Source of the DNA: Methylomonas methanica
GTDB lineage: Bacteria > Pseudomonadota > Gammaproteobacteria > Methylococcales > Methylomonadaceae
NCBI RefSeq assembly: GCF_001644035.1
Contig: NZ_LUUG01000060.1
Coordinates: 1 to 64,000, forward strand
Length of the DNA stretch: 64,000 bases
Reading direction: 5' to 3'
Shown: positions 36,372-46,163 of the stretch, in pieces
Layout: each line of letters begins with the position of its first letter
Numbering within the stretch: position 1 is the stretch's first letter
Translations under genes and position numbers: made by a program
The notes under the pieces: model-generated
What the model was told of the DNA's origin: nothing
Databases searched by the model: none
The model's input: only the letters and a program-made list of their open reading frames with translations

Positions 36372-36920
36372 ATGGACACTAAACCGCCCGTTCGACCTTC
36401 CATGCCGCCACCGGCATCTTCCCGACCCAGCGCTAACCGCAATTTGCGCGAGGAAAGCCACGAAGTGAAAGTGCCGCCGGTCCCGGAAGATGCCATGCTC
36501 AAAGTCTTGCACGCGGTAATCCATTTCGCGGTCAGAATTTTGGCGGTGCTGATGGTTCTGGTCATTTTGTGGGGCGTGGCGGACGTGGGCTACGTGATGT
36601 ATCAACGAGTGGTCGCGGCACCGTTTTTGATGCTGACGGTCTCCGACATACTGGTGATTTTCGGTTCGTTCATGGCGGTCTTGATCGCGATAGAGATATT
36701 TATCAACATCACGCTGTACATTAAGCACGACACACTACCGATTAAAATGGTCATAGCCACTGCCTTGATGGCCGTGGCCCGAAAAGTCATTATGCTGGAT
36801 TTCAAGGATTTGGATCCGGCTTACATTACGGCTATTGCTGCGGTCATCGTGGCGTTGGGCCTTACTTACTGGCTGATTTCTTATAAACCGCCACAACCTG
36901 TCAAACAAGACGAGCGATAA
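36372..36920 (+). CDS. Phosphate-starvation-inducible PsiE-family protein
   Basis: 182 residues. A proline-rich cytoplasmic N terminus (1-45) is followed by four membrane helices of the PsiE domain (ILAVLMVLVILWGVADVGYVMY ... SDILVIFGSFMAVLIAIEIFINI ... MLDFKDLDPAYI). It begins directly at the end of the DUF423 gene and ends three nt before pepN, so moaB-DUF423-psiE-pepN look like one unit. Role unknown. Confidence 0.85.
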   Translation: MDTKPPVRPSMPPPASSRPSANRNLREESHEVKVPPVPEDAMLKVLHAVIHFAVRILAVLMVLVILWGVADVGYVMYQRVVAAPFLMLTVSDILVIFGSFMAVLIAIEIFINITLYIKHDTLPIKMVIATALMAVARKVIMLDFKDLDPAYITAIAAVIVALGLTYWLISYKPPQPVKQDER

Positions 36921-36923
36921 ATA

Positions 36924-39566
36924 ATGCGCGATGCAAGCCCGCAAACTGTTTTCCTGAAAGACTATACCCCGCCCGAATATCTGATCGAGCAGATTGAACT
37001 GAATTTCGACTTGGACGAGCAACACACGCAGGTCCGCTCGACCATGAGTCTGCGCCGCAATCCGCAGAGCCAGGACAGCAGTGCTGCATTGACCTTGCTC
37101 GGCGAGGAATTGCAATTGGTGAGTATCGCGATAGACGGCCAAGCGCTGGCGCAAAGCCAGTATTCGCTGGGCGAGGAAGCTTTGGTCGTGCATGAAGTGC
37201 CGCAGGATAGGCCGTTTCAGATCGTTATCGAAAACACCATTAATCCCCAAGCGAACACGGCGCTGGAAGGTTTGTATTTATCCAGCAGCATGCTGTGTAC
37301 CCAATGCGAGGCGCAGGGTTTCCGGAAAATCACCTGGTTTCTGGACCGTCCGGATGTGATGAGCCGTTTCAAAACCACCTTGACTGGGGATAAGAGTAAA
37401 TATCCGGTCTTGCTGTCCAACGGCAATAAGGTCGGTCAGGGTGAGCTGGAAAACAACCGGCACTGGGTCAGTTGGGAAGATCCGTTCGCCAAGCCTTGTT
37501 ATTTATTTGCGCTGGTAGCCGGGCAACTGGAATGCGTGGCCGACGAGTTCATTACCATGACCGGTCGGCGTATCGCACTGGAGATATTTGTCGAGAAGCA
37601 CAATGTCGACAAATGCGACCACGCCATGCAGTCTTTGAAAAACGCGATGCGTTGGGATGAAGAAACCTACGGTCTGGAATACGACCTGGATTTGTACATG
37701 ATCGTTGCGGTCGACCATTTCAATATGGGCGCGATGGAAAACAAAGGTCTGAACGTATTCAACACTAAGTTCGTGCTGGCTCGGCCCGACACCGCAACCG
37801 ACAGCGATTACGAACATATCGAAGGCGTGATCGGTCACGAATATTTCCATAACTGGTCCGGAAACCGGGTTACTTGCCGGGATTGGTTTCAGTTGAGTCT
37901 GAAAGAAGGCTTCACCGTATTCCGCGATCAACAATTCAGCGGCGACCGCACCTCGCCGGCGGTAAAACGTATAGAAGACGTCAACGCCTTGCGCACTCGG
38001 CAATTTGCCGAAGATGCCGGCCCACTGGCGCATCCGATTCGCCCGGAAGCTTATATCGAGATCAACAATTTCTACACGCTGACCGTCTACGAAAAAGGCG
38101 CGGAAGTAGTGCGGATGCTGCACACCTTATTGGGTGCGGCCGGTTTTAGGAAGGGCTGTGATTTATATTTTCAACGCCATGACGGTCAGGCGGTGACTTG
38201 CGAGGATTTCGTCAAGGCGCTGGAAGACGCTAACGGCGTGGAATTAAATCAATTTCGCCGCTGGTATTCGCAAGCCGGTACGCCGGTGTTGACGGTGAAT
38301 CAGCAATACGACGCCGAATCGCAACAATTACATCTGACCATTCAGCAAAGCTGTCCGCCCACCCCCAATCAGCCGGTGAAAGCGCCGCTGCATATCCCGG
38401 TAAAGCTGGGCTTACTCGCCGCCGACGGTTCGGCTGCGCCGATCCACTACGAAGGTTCCAGTCAGGCGGAAATTACCTTGAATGTCACCGAAGCGGAACA
38501 GAATTTTAGTTTTGCTAAGCTGGCGCAACAGCCGGTCGTGTCCTTGCTAAGAGGCTTTTCCGCGCCGGTCACCCTGAAAATGGAGCGTAGCCTGGACGAA
38601 TTGGCATTTTTGCTGCGGCACGACAGCGATACCTTCAATCGCTGGGAAGCCGGTCAGCAATTGGCGGTGCAGGTGATTTTCAAGCTGATCGACGCAATAG
38701 AGTTGGGCCGGCCTTTGCGGTTGGAGCCGGTTATCGTCGATGCCTATCGCAGCGTGTTGACCGATAGCGGCGGCGACTTATCTTATCAAGCGCTGTTGCT
38801 GGCGCTGCCGGAAGAAAGTTATTTGTCCGGGCAGATGGCTATCATCGATGTCGAAGCCATCCATCAAGCCCGCGAATTTGTGAAAAAAACCCTGGCCGAG
38901 CAATTGCAAGCCGAGTTTAAACAGTTGTATGTGCAACATCACCGCGACGAGTCCGGCAGTTTCGATGCCTGTGCGGTAGGCAGGCGGCGCTTGAAAAATG
39001 CCTGCTTGAGTTATTTGAGCAAGCTGGAAAACGAGGACGTTTACCATATCGCCGAGCAGCAGTTTTACAGCGCCCGGAATATGACCGATCAGCTGTCGGC
39101 GCTGTCGGCTATCGTCAATAGTAATCATCCGGCCAAGGCCAGAAGTCTGGATAGTTTTTATGTGCAATGGCGGCAGGAAGCGCTGGTTATCGACAAATGG
39201 TTCACCTTGCAAGCCACCAGCAGCATGCCCAATACCTTTGCTACGGTGCAGGCCTTGATGCAGCATCCGGCTTTTGATATGAAAACGCCTAACCGTGTGC
39301 GTTCGTTGATTGGTGCCTTCAGCCAAGCCAATCCGCTGCATTTCCATGCCATAAACGGCGAGGGTTATCGCTTCCTGACCGATCAGGTCTTGGCGCTGAA
39401 TACCCTTAATCCGCAAATCGCCTCCAGGATGGTGACCGGGCTGGCGCAATGGCGGCGTTATGACGCAGCCCGGCAGGGCTTGATGAAACAGCAATTACAG
39501 CGTATCGTCGCTACCGAGCATCTGTCGAAGGATGTCTACGAGATCGCCAGCAAGAGTTTGGCGTAG
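36924..39566 (+). CDS. pepN: Aminopeptidase N (M1 family)
   Basis: 880 residues, full length for bacterial PepN. GAMEN at 269-273 and the zinc motif HEYFH at 305-309 with the third ligand in LKEGFTVFRDQQF are intact. The C-terminal DUF3458 domains follow. It removes N-terminal residues from peptides in the cytosol. No signal peptide. Three nt separate it from the psiE-like gene upstream. Confidence 0.96.
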   Translation: MRDASPQTVFLKDYTPPEYLIEQIELNFDLDEQHTQVRSTMSLRRNPQSQDSSAALTLLGEELQLVSIAIDGQALAQSQYSLGEEALVVHEVPQDRPFQIVIENTINPQANTALEGLYLSSSMLCTQCEAQGFRKITWFLDRPDVMSRFKTTLTGDKSKYPVLLSNGNKVGQGELENNRHWVSWEDPFAKPCYLFALVAGQLECVADEFITMTGRRIALEIFVEKHNVDKCDHAMQSLKNAMRWDEETYGLEYDLDLYMIVAVDHFNMGAMENKGLNVFNTKFVLARPDTATDSDYEHIEGVIGHEYFHNWSGNRVTCRDWFQLSLKEGFTVFRDQQFSGDRTSPAVKRIEDVNALRTRQFAEDAGPLAHPIRPEAYIEINNFYTLTVYEKGAEVVRMLHTLLGAAGFRKGCDLYFQRHDGQAVTCEDFVKALEDANGVELNQFRRWYSQAGTPVLTVNQQYDAESQQLHLTIQQSCPPTPNQPVKAPLHIPVKLGLLAADGSAAPIHYEGSSQAEITLNVTEAEQNFSFAKLAQQPVVSLLRGFSAPVTLKMERSLDELAFLLRHDSDTFNRWEAGQQLAVQVIFKLIDAIELGRPLRLEPVIVDAYRSVLTDSGGDLSYQALLLALPEESYLSGQMAIIDVEAIHQAREFVKKTLAEQLQAEFKQLYVQHHRDESGSFDACAVGRRRLKNACLSYLSKLENEDVYHIAEQQFYSARNMTDQLSALSAIVNSNHPAKARSLDSFYVQWRQEALVIDKWFTLQATSSMPNTFATVQALMQHPAFDMKTPNRVRSLIGAFSQANPLHFHAINGEGYRFLTDQVLALNTLNPQIASRMVTGLAQWRRYDAARQGLMKQQLQRIVATEHLSKDVYEIASKSLA

Positions 39567-39615
39567 TTGTCACAATCACGTAAACTAGCGCCGAAATAAG
39601 CCATTCGCATCAAGC

Positions 39616-40209
39616 ATGAACCCACGCACCGCCCAGGTTGAGCGCAATACGCTCGAAACCCAAATCAAAGTTTCCATTAATCTCGACGGCAACGGCACGG
39701 CTGCGTTTACCACCGGCTTGCCGTTTTTGGATCACATGCTGGATCAGATAGCCAGACACGGTTTGATAGACATAGAGGTGGTCTCCCACGGCGATCTGCA
39801 TATTGATGCCCACCACAGCGTGGAAGACATCGGCATCACGCTCGGTCAAGCCTTTGCCAAAGCGCTGGGCGACAAGAAAGGCATTTACCGATATGGTCAC
39901 GCTTATTGCCCCTTGGACGAATCCTTGTCGCGGGTGGTGGTGGATTTCTCCGGCCGGCCCGGCTTGTTCTATCAAGTGGAATTCAAACGCGCGTTTATCG
40001 GCAGTTTCGATGTGGACCTGTTTAAAGAGTTTTTCCAAGGTTTTGTGAATCACGCCGGCGTGACCTTGCACATAGACAATCTGAAGGGCGGCAATGCCCA
40101 TCATATTGCCGAAACCGTATTCAAGGCATTCGGCCGAGCCGTGCGCATGGCCATTAGCCATGACGAGCGGATGGCCGGCATCATGCCTTCCACCAAAGGC
40201 AGTCTATAA
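39616..40209 (+). CDS. hisB: Imidazoleglycerol-phosphate dehydratase
   Basis: 197 residues, the stand-alone dehydratase without the phosphatase half seen in E. coli. Duplicated metal-binding motifs: [14 protein letters not shown] with [11 protein letters not shown], and the second [15 protein letters not shown] with NAHHIAE. It makes imidazole acetol-phosphate in histidine synthesis. First gene of the his cluster BHAFI. Confidence 0.97.
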   Translation: MNPRTAQVERNTLETQIKVSINLDGNGTAAFTTGLPFLDHMLDQIARHGLIDIEVVSHGDLHIDAHHSVEDIGITLGQAFAKALGDKKGIYRYGHAYCPLDESLSRVVVDFSGRPGLFYQVEFKRAFIGSFDVDLFKEFFQGFVNHAGVTLHIDNLKGGNAHHIAETVFKAFGRAVRMAISHDERMAGIMPSTKGSL

Positions 40210-40256
40210 TTCCCACACTTTCCGCCTAGAAACCCCGACCTTGTATCTCTAGTTTT

Positions 40257-40898
40257 ATGTCATCAGTAGCCGTTATCGATTACGGAATGGGAAATCTGCA
40301 TTCCATTGCCAAAGCGCTTCAACATGCCGATAGCCGGGTAAATGTGCAAATAACAGCCGATGCCGCAGTGATCCGCATGGCCGACCGGGTGGTGTTTCCC
40401 GGTGTTGGGGCGATACGCGATTGTATGCACGCCTTGAACGAGAGTGGCTTGGCGGATGTGATCCGTGAAGTAGCCCAAAGCAAACCGTTTCTGGGCATTT
40501 GCCTGGGTATGCAGGCCTTGCTGACCGACAGCGAGGAAAACGACGGCATTACCTGTCTGAATTTATTCCCCGGACACGCGCGCCGTTTTGCCGATCACAT
40601 GTTGGATGTCGATGGCAATGTTCTAAAAATTCCACACATGGGCTGGAATCAGGTCAAGCAAAACCCGCATCCGCTCTGGCACAATATTCCGGATCATAGC
40701 CGCTTTTATTTCGTACACAGCTATTATGCGGCGCCGGACGATCCGAGCCACAGCGCCGCAACGGCCGATTATCCGCAAGCATTTACCTGCGCACTGGCAA
40801 AAGAGAACATGTTTGCCGTGCAATTTCATCCTGAAAAAAGCCAGACTGTCGGATTGCAGCTATTGCAAAACTTCCTGGCGTGGGATGGGATTGCGTAA
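40257..40898 (+). CDS. hisH: Imidazole glycerol phosphate synthase, glutaminase subunit
   Basis: 213 residues of a class I glutamine amidotransferase. The nucleophile cysteine is in GICLGMQ; the His/Glu pair is in VQFHPEKS. It passes ammonia to HisF. It follows hisB by 47 nt; a 68-nt spacer without clear signal leads to hisA. Confidence 0.97.
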   Translation: MSSVAVIDYGMGNLHSIAKALQHADSRVNVQITADAAVIRMADRVVFPGVGAIRDCMHALNESGLADVIREVAQSKPFLGICLGMQALLTDSEENDGITCLNLFPGHARRFADHMLDVDGNVLKIPHMGWNQVKQNPHPLWHNIPDHSRFYFVHSYYAAPDDPSHSAATADYPQAFTCALAKENMFAVQFHPEKSQTVGLQLLQNFLAWDGIA

Positions 40899-40966
40899 CT
40901 CCCCAACCCTTAGATGTTGGCTTTACTAACCTTTAGATTTAGTGTTTTAACTGTCGAGATTTAAAT

Positions 40967-41713
40967 ATGTTGCTGATACCCGCAATTGACTTGAAAGAAG
41001 GGAAATGTGTCCGCTTGCGCCAGGGTCGTATGGAAGACGACACCGTATTCTCGGACGATCCCGTGGCTGTGGCCGGGCGCTGGGTTGAAGCAGGGGCAAA
41101 ACGATTGCACCTCGTCGATCTCGACGGCGCCTTCGCCGGTAAACCGAAAAATGCCGAGATAATCAACGCAATCGTCCAAGCCTATCCGGACGTGCCGGTG
41201 CAAATCGGCGGCGGCATCCGCGATGAAGACACCATCCAGGCCTATCTGGAAGCCGGTGTGCAATATGTCATTATCGGTACCAAGGCTGTCAGCGAACCGC
41301 ACTTTGTTCGCGATGTTTCCATCGAATTCCCCGGCCACATCATCATCGGTCTGGACGCCCGCGACGGTAAAGTTGCCATCGACGGCTGGTCGAAATTGTC
41401 CCGCCACGACGTGATAGATCTGGCACAAAAATTTGAAGCCAACGGCGTTGCGGCGATTATCTACACCGATATCTCCCGCGACGGCATGATGCAAGGCGTC
41501 AACGTCGAAGCTACCGCCAAATTGGCGCGCTCGGTGCATATTCCGATTATCGCCTCCGGTGGCATTACCAACTTGGACGATATTCGTGCTCTTGGTGCCG
41601 TTGCGCACGAAGGTATCATGGGTGCCATCACAGGCCGCGCTATCTACGAAGGTACGCTGGATTTTGCCGAAGGGGAAAAGCTCGCCGAGTCTTTCGGCGG
41701 AGCCGATGTCTGA
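40967..41713 (+). CDS. hisA: Phosphoribosylformimino-AICAR phosphate isomerase
   Basis: 248 residues, (beta-alpha)8 barrel. [17 protein letters not shown] with the first catalytic Asp, QIGGGIRD and the second half [13 protein letters not shown] and IIASGGIT carry the two phosphate sites. It performs the Amadori isomerisation to PRFAR. hisF follows after 25 nt. Confidence 0.97.
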   Translation: MLLIPAIDLKEGKCVRLRQGRMEDDTVFSDDPVAVAGRWVEAGAKRLHLVDLDGAFAGKPKNAEIINAIVQAYPDVPVQIGGGIRDEDTIQAYLEAGVQYVIIGTKAVSEPHFVRDVSIEFPGHIIIGLDARDGKVAIDGWSKLSRHDVIDLAQKFEANGVAAIIYTDISRDGMMQGVNVEATAKLARSVHIPIIASGGITNLDDIRALGAVAHEGIMGAITGRAIYEGTLDFAEGEKLAESFGGADV

Positions 41714-41738
41714 GCTATTAGCCGGTAAATCGTAAACA

Positions 41739-42512
41739 ATGAGCCTAGCCAAACGTATTATTCCCTGCCTGGATGTCGATAACGGCCGCGTTGTCAAAGG
41801 CGTGAAGTTTGTTGACATCCGCGATGCCGGCGATCCGGTAGAAATTGCCCGTCGTTACGATCGAGAAGGGGCGGACGAAATTACCTTTCTGGATATCACC
41901 GCCACCCACGACAACCGTGACACTATCGTCCATGTGGTTGAACAAGTGGCCAGCGAAGTGTTTATTCCGCTGACCGTGGGCGGCGGCATCCGGGTGTTGG
42001 AAGACATTCGCCGCATGCTCAATGCCGGTGCCGATAAGGTAGGTATCAACAGTGCCGCCGTTTTTAGGCCCGAATTCGTCAAGGAAGCCGCAGAAAAATT
42101 CGGCTCCCAATGCATCGTAGTCGCCATCGACGCTAAAAAAGTCAGTCAGGAAGGCGAGGAAAACCGCTGGGAAATCTTTACCCACGGCGGTCGAAAACCA
42201 ACCGGCATTAATGCGGTGGAATGGGCTGTGAGAATGAAAGACTTCGGTGCCGGCGAAATTCTTTTGACCAGCATGGATAGAGACGGTACCAAATCCGGCT
42301 TTGATCTGGCTTTGACCCGCGCTATCAGCGAAGCGGTCAGCATTCCGGTCATCGCTTCCGGCGGTGTTGGCAATCTCGATCACCTCGCCGACGGCATCAT
42401 CGAAGGTAAGGCCGACGCAGTGCTGGCGGCCAGCATTTTTCACTTTGCCGAATACACCATAGAGCAAGCCAAGCGCCACATGCAGGCGCGCGGCATCGAG
42501 GTGCGATTGTGA
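41739..42512 (+). CDS. hisF: Imidazole glycerol phosphate synthase, cyclase subunit
   Basis: 257 residues, barrel paralogue of HisA. Start [33 protein letters not shown] and [14 protein letters not shown], with the catalytic Asp residues. Joins with HisH to make imidazole glycerol phosphate and AICAR. Its stop overlaps the GTG of hisI. Confidence 0.97.
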   Translation: MSLAKRIIPCLDVDNGRVVKGVKFVDIRDAGDPVEIARRYDREGADEITFLDITATHDNRDTIVHVVEQVASEVFIPLTVGGGIRVLEDIRRMLNAGADKVGINSAAVFRPEFVKEAAEKFGSQCIVVAIDAKKVSQEGEENRWEIFTHGGRKPTGINAVEWAVRMKDFGAGEILLTSMDRDGTKSGFDLALTRAISEAVSIPVIASGGVGNLDHLADGIIEGKADAVLAASIFHFAEYTIEQAKRHMQARGIEVRL

Positions 42513-42895
42513 GCGAAAACTGGCTGGACGAAATCCAATGGACCGAAGGCGGCTTGGTGCCGGTCATCGCTCAACTGCACGACAGCGGCCGCGTGGTGAT
42601 GTTTGCCTGGATGAATCGCGAGTCGCTGGCCTTAACGGTTGCCGAAGGTTATGCGGTATATTGGTCGCGTTCCCGCCAGCGTTTGTGGCGCAAGGGCGAA
42701 GAGTCCGGCCATCGCCAAAAGGTTATCGATATACAACTGGATTGCGATGCCGACGTGATTTTGCTTAAAATTGAACAGGAAGGCGGTATCGCCTGCCACA
42801 CCGGCCGGGAAAGTTGTTTTTTCCGTAGCCTGACAGACGGCGAGTGGCAAGCCACCGAGCCGGTACTGAAAGACCCCAAAGCTATCTACAAATAG
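42509..42895 (+). CDS. hisI: Phosphoribosyl-AMP cyclohydrolase
   Basis: 128 residues from a GTG overlapping the hisF stop (GTGA). [29 protein letters not shown] and the zinc cysteines in DCDAD and [13 protein letters not shown] identify it. It opens the purine ring of PR-AMP. There is no fused or adjacent hisE; the next feature is a tRNA gene, so PR-ATP pyrophosphatase must be encoded elsewhere or beyond the integrated element. Confidence 0.96.
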   Translation: MSENWLDEIQWTEGGLVPVIAQLHDSGRVVMFAWMNRESLALTVAEGYAVYWSRSRQRLWRKGEESGHRQKVIDIQLDCDADVILLKIEQEGGIACHTGRESCFFRSLTDGEWQATEPVLKDPKAIYK

Positions 42896-42905
42896 ACAAT
42901 CACAC

Positions 42906-42981
42906 GCCGGCATAGCTCAGCAGGTAGAGCAGCGCACTCGTAACGCGAAGGTCGTAGGTTCGATTCCTATTGCCGGCACCA
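42906..42981 (+). tRNA. tRNA-Thr (anticodon CGT)
   Basis: 76 nt including the encoded CCA. The acceptor stem GCCGGCA pairs with TGCCGGC (42971-42977), discriminator A, then CCA (42979-42981). The anticodon loop CTCGTAA has CGT at 42939-42941. The TpsiC arm is GTAGGTTCGATTCCTAT. It closely resembles E. coli thrW, a well-known integration target of phages and islands. An integrase gene pointing at its 3' end starts the integrated element. Confidence 0.95.
42960..42981. other. Probable attL at the tRNA-Thr 3' end
   Basis: Inferred. The integrase gene ends 76 nt to the right and reads toward the tRNA, the usual layout for tyrosine-integrase elements that recombine in the 3' part of a tRNA gene. 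I found no second copy of TTCGATTCCTATTGCCGGCA in the window, so attR lies beyond base 64000. Confidence 0.55.
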
Positions 42982-43057
42982 TTAAAACCAATTAAATCAA
43001 TGTGTTATAGTTTCATTGCCAGCCTGTTGCTTTGTACTAATTTACCCACTGGGTAAA

Positions 43058-44137
43058 TCAGGACACTAATCGCAACATAGTCACGTTTTCGACCTTAGTT
43101 AGCTTCTCGACAGCAGCTACTAATTCCCCAACTTCTGCTGGAGAATAATGCACAGTGATGTCGCCATCAATATGATGCATTAATGCTTTTCTCGTTTCTA
43201 ATGGAACGCCCGCTAACCTTAGTCTTCTCGCAAAGGTATGACGAAGGTTATGAGGCCCAGATAAAACTTCTTTCCCTACCGGCAATCCCGCTCTTAGCCA
43301 TGCTTTTTTCCAAGCAGAGTTGTACATTCGAACAACCGGGTGTCCCCTGTAACCAAAAACATGCGTAGCTATTTTTCCACGCCGGCTTTCAATTACACTT
43401 TTAGCCGTACTATTTAGAACCAGCAAGCATGGCGTACCGTTTTTAGTGAACTCCCCAGGAACCAGAAAAACCGAAGTCCCAATTTCAGGAACCTTGATTT
43501 CCCATTCCCAGCGCAATTCACCAACTACTTTATCCCTGGCACCTGTATTTACCGCAAACATGGCCATTTCAGCCAAATGCGAAGGCAATTCTTTAAAAAA
43601 ACGTCGTTGCTCTTCAATGTTTAATGGATAAGGATGCGCGGTGTCTCCCCAATTAGGGGAACGTAATAACGGCGCTGTCGGCAACCAAGGTTTGTTCTCC
43701 ATGTCTCGCCATACCCGAGATGCAAGAGTCAAAATCCTTCTTACAACAGACAACTCTCTATTAACTGTAGCGCTTTTAATTCCAAGTTTTTGGCGATGTT
43801 CAATGTAGGGCTGTAGGGTACCTTGATGTACTTGATCAATTTTGAGGTGCCCAATCCAGGGATCCAAATTTTCCAAGCACTTAGCATCCCGACTCAAACT
43901 AGGTTTGACCTCCTCGTTTAGAAATTTTGTTGCAGCTTCTCGAAAGGTCCGCAGCTTTGGAGCAGCTGCTTCAGTTTTAGCTGCAGCTATCGCTCTATGG
44001 TATTCATGCTCTGCTTCAATTTGCGAGCTCGCTGTAAAGCGGTGGCGAACTCTGCCGATCCCGTCGATGCGTTTGTCGACCGATCCTTTTCCAGTTTTTT
44101 TGTCCCAGTACAAACCTGGGAGTTTGTTTCTTGCCAT
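43058..44137 (-). CDS. int: Tyrosine integrase of the integrated element
   Basis: 359 residues. An Arm-type N-terminal region, a core-binding domain (about 65-165) and a catalytic domain. Catalytic residues seen: Arg in NTGARDKVVGELRW, HNLRH, the second His in LMHHIDGD and Tyr in ITVHYS. It should recombine the element at the tRNA-Thr 3' end. Its first 151 nt overlap the end of the excisionase-like gene in another frame. The G+C is lower than in the flanking his genes. Confidence 0.93.
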   Translation of the reverse strand: MARNKLPGLYWDKKTGKGSVDKRIDGIGRVRHRFTASSQIEAEHEYHRAIAAAKTEAAAPKLRTFREAATKFLNEEVKPSLSRDAKCLENLDPWIGHLKIDQVHQGTLQPYIEHRQKLGIKSATVNRELSVVRRILTLASRVWRDMENKPWLPTAPLLRSPNWGDTAHPYPLNIEEQRRFFKELPSHLAEMAMFAVNTGARDKVVGELRWEWEIKVPEIGTSVFLVPGEFTKNGTPCLLVLNSTAKSVIESRRGKIATHVFGYRGHPVVRMYNSAWKKAWLRAGLPVGKEVLSGPHNLRHTFARRLRLAGVPLETRKALMHHIDGDITVHYSPAEVGELVAAVEKLTKVENVTMLRLVS

Positions 44138-44346
44138 GATGGTTGCTCCTTAACCCTCACGTTGCGGGTTTTATATTCATCTAAAGCGTGATCAAGGTCA
44201 AGTCGATCAAAACCAATGCCTTGGTTTCCCATTTGAATTTCGGGAAGATGGGGACGAATCTCACGATCAAACAAGGTCCGTCCCATACCTGCGTAATACC
44301 GCGCTTCCGGAAGCCGTAGAATTCTTGGTGGGTAGTAATTCGTCAT
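43987..44346 (-). CDS. AlpA/excisionase-like DNA-binding protein
   Basis: 119 residues. The N-terminal part is a small winged-helix pattern (PRILRLPEARYYAGMGRTLFDREIRPHLPEI ... FDRLDLDHALDEYKTRN) of the AlpA/Xis kind. The C-terminal half from about residue 70 is read from the same DNA as the integrase N terminus, in another frame, and is polar and probably disordered. It could direct excision or regulate int. Coupling of the two genes is likely. Confidence 0.75.
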   Translation of the reverse strand: MTNYYPPRILRLPEARYYAGMGRTLFDREIRPHLPEIQMGNQGIGFDRLDLDHALDEYKTRNVRVKEQPSWQETNSQVCTGTKKLEKDRSTNASTGSAEFATALQRARKLKQSMNTIER

Positions 44347-44444
44347 GTTTTAAATTACGCCAATCATGCAAAATACAGAATTACTTCATGGGTCATTACT
44401 ACCGACTTGAATGGTGAAAAACATTGTCATGGGCTTACCCAAAC

Positions 44445-44918
44445 TCAGTTTTTCAACCGCGTCTTGCAAACACCACATAGCTCAATTTCATTCATACGGG
44501 CACGTAGCAAGTTCCAGCAATTGCAAAAGGTACATCGCGTCAGTTCAATCGTATTGGCTTTAAGCTCTTCAACAATCACACCGGTTTCGGAAAAACCTAG
44601 TTGGCTGATCGGGTGTATTTTTTTGAACGCATCAAAAGCATTGATGACTTTGTAAATTTCCAACTGTTCAACAACTAACTCAGCATGCCTATAACAAACT
44701 GCAAAGGCTGTCGCCTCCTTGTATTGCTTGTTAGTTCGCGTGAGCGCGTGGATCGATTGCTTGTTATCACCGGATCGCGCAGAAATCCCATGATATTCAC
44801 GATATGCTTTTCGCAGCCATTTGATTGAAAGGGTTGTTTCTTCATGAATCGTGGAAATACGGGCTTTGCGCTTGATGAGTTCAAGGGCCAGTGTTTGTTG
44901 CTTATAGTTATCTAACAT
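44445..44918 (-). CDS. FlhC-like activator (second pair)
   Basis: 157 residues from the ATG at 44918, with AAGGGGA upstream. The N-terminal helices (LALELIKRKARISTIHEETTLSIKWLRKAYREYHGISARSG) match the FlhC helix pattern, and the C terminus has the zinc site CTFC ... CGVC. FlhC-type proteins join FlhD-type proteins as activator complexes; in SXT and IncC elements the SetCD/AcaCD pair switches on transfer genes. It starts ten nt after the STAS-FlhD gene and is shorter than the FlhC at 45537. Confidence 0.75.
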   Translation of the reverse strand: MLDNYKQQTLALELIKRKARISTIHEETTLSIKWLRKAYREYHGISARSGDNKQSIHALTRTNKQYKEATAFAVCYRHAELVVEQLEIYKVINAFDAFKKIHPISQLGFSETGVIVEELKANTIELTRCTFCNCWNLLRARMNEIELCGVCKTRLKN

Positions 44919-44928
44919 CACGTCCCCT

Positions 44929-45516
44929 TTATCCTGCTGTGAGAGCCAGCATCAAATCCACTCGATCATAGCGGCGCTGTCCAAATCCCTGAATAAATTG
45001 GGAAGTAAAGCGTGGTGCAAAGCATAAACAACCTGATCGAGCTAGGTACTGCATCTCGTCCATGGACAAATTCGCCATTGCCAATCTCAACTTTTCATCG
45101 GTAACCCCCATGATCAACAGCGCTTGTAGGGCATTCTCTCGGGCGAGTGCCCTCACCTTTACCAGCCAAGCCAAATTCAGATCGTAGAGTTCTTGATCAA
45201 CCACGTCCTGTTGCCGGCTCATCAATCGCTCAATAAATTCATCCACATGGGTCAAATCATCTTGCATGATGGCTTCAACAGCAGTAGTCATATTGACCAC
45301 CCGCAACTTGCTTTTTAGGAAGTCAGCCCCGAATTCGTTTAGTAGTGTGAAGATAGCTTCCTGAAAAAATCCTGTGGCGATGGATTCAACCGCTTCAAAA
45401 TCCAGCGTCAGGCATTCGTTGCGTAAAAAACATTCTCGTGCCCTTTGCACCAACTGCTTGCCATGGCAGGCTTGGGGTGTTTTCAGTTTGGTGAGGTGTT
45501 TGATTACGACATACAT
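44929..45516 (-). CDS. STAS-like (DUF4325) domain fused to FlhD-like domain
   Basis: 195 residues from the ATG at 45516 (AAGGAG upstream). Residues about 1-100 read as a DUF4325/STAS-like fold (LTLDFEAVESIATGFFQEAIFTLL). Residues about 112-195 are FlhD-like: ELYDLNLAWLVKVRALARENALQALLIMGV, LANLSMDEMQ-type region and GCLCFAPRF, in the place of the LVCHFRF segment of E. coli FlhD. I know of no described STAS-FlhD fusion. Fusion of a signalling-type domain to the activator suggests control by a partner protein or ligand. Confidence 0.75.
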   Translation of the reverse strand: MYVVIKHLTKLKTPQACHGKQLVQRARECFLRNECLTLDFEAVESIATGFFQEAIFTLLNEFGADFLKSKLRVVNMTTAVEAIMQDDLTHVDEFIERLMSRQQDVVDQELYDLNLAWLVKVRALARENALQALLIMGVTDEKLRLAMANLSMDEMQYLARSGCLCFAPRFTSQFIQGFGQRRYDRVDLMLALTAG

Positions 45517-45536
45517 AACAGTCTCCTTGTCGGTGG

Positions 45537-46163
45537 TTAAGATGTCGATAACCGTGAATCTGAGGCTAAGGTGCGTTCCCAGCCAAGACAAGACGCCTTG
45601 TGGCGGCGTATGTTTTTTTCAGCCCAAACCTCACATATTGGGCAGCGTTGATAAAATTTCGGCAATGTATTCAGCACGATATGGCGGGATTGACAGATTC
45701 CACACAGCACAAGTCGACTTTCACGGCTATTAACCTGCTGAATAAGATGCCAGGCACGGTTGATGCCTAAGAAATTACCTTGATCACTGCTGACGTCTAA
45801 TCTATTGTCATTAAAAACACGCCCAACAGTCTCACGGTACAATCCATAGGCCGTCATGAATCGGGTGGCATGGACAGGTTTCTGCGTTACGAGTTGAGAG
45901 AAGTCGGAATACATACCCAGGAAAATCGAAGCATGCAGTGCATTCATCGATGATCGTGCAATCCAATACGAATCGTAAGGCAACATGCCAGACTTAGAGG
46001 GGCAGTGATGGACTTCCTTGTATAGGCGGATCGCCACTTTGCGACCAATGCCACACAGATGCTGAACAACTGGCGGCCTAGCGCCTAATAGAATGAGTTT
46101 GTTGGCCATGGAAAGGGTTTCCAAAAACTCAGGCAACGCAGTTTCGCTGGGTAACCGGTACAT
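45537..46163 (-). CDS. FlhC-family activator (SetC/AcaC-like)
   Basis: 208 residues. Clear FlhC features: LILLGARPPVVQHLCGIGRK, LYKEVH, SGMLPYDSYW, NALHASIFLGMY, FMTAYGLYRE and the zinc site CGIC ... CPIC near residues 160-180. Its ATG follows the stop of the FlhD-like gene directly (TAAATG), as in flhDC and acaDC. Inferred to be half of the master activator complex of the element's transfer genes. Confidence 0.87.
   Translation of the reverse strand: MYRLPSETALPEFLETLSMANKLILLGARPPVVQHLCGIGRKVAIRLYKEVHHCPSKSGMLPYDSYWIARSSMNALHASIFLGMYSDFSQLVTQKPVHATRFMTAYGLYRETVGRVFNDNRLDVSSDQGNFLGINRAWHLIQQVNSRESRLVLCGICQSRHIVLNTLPKFYQRCPICEVWAEKNIRRHKASCLGWERTLASDSRLSTS

Noticed and set aside
40961-42479. 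Long open frames antisense to hisA and hisF
   Set aside because: Typical shadows of highly expressed GC-rich barrel genes.
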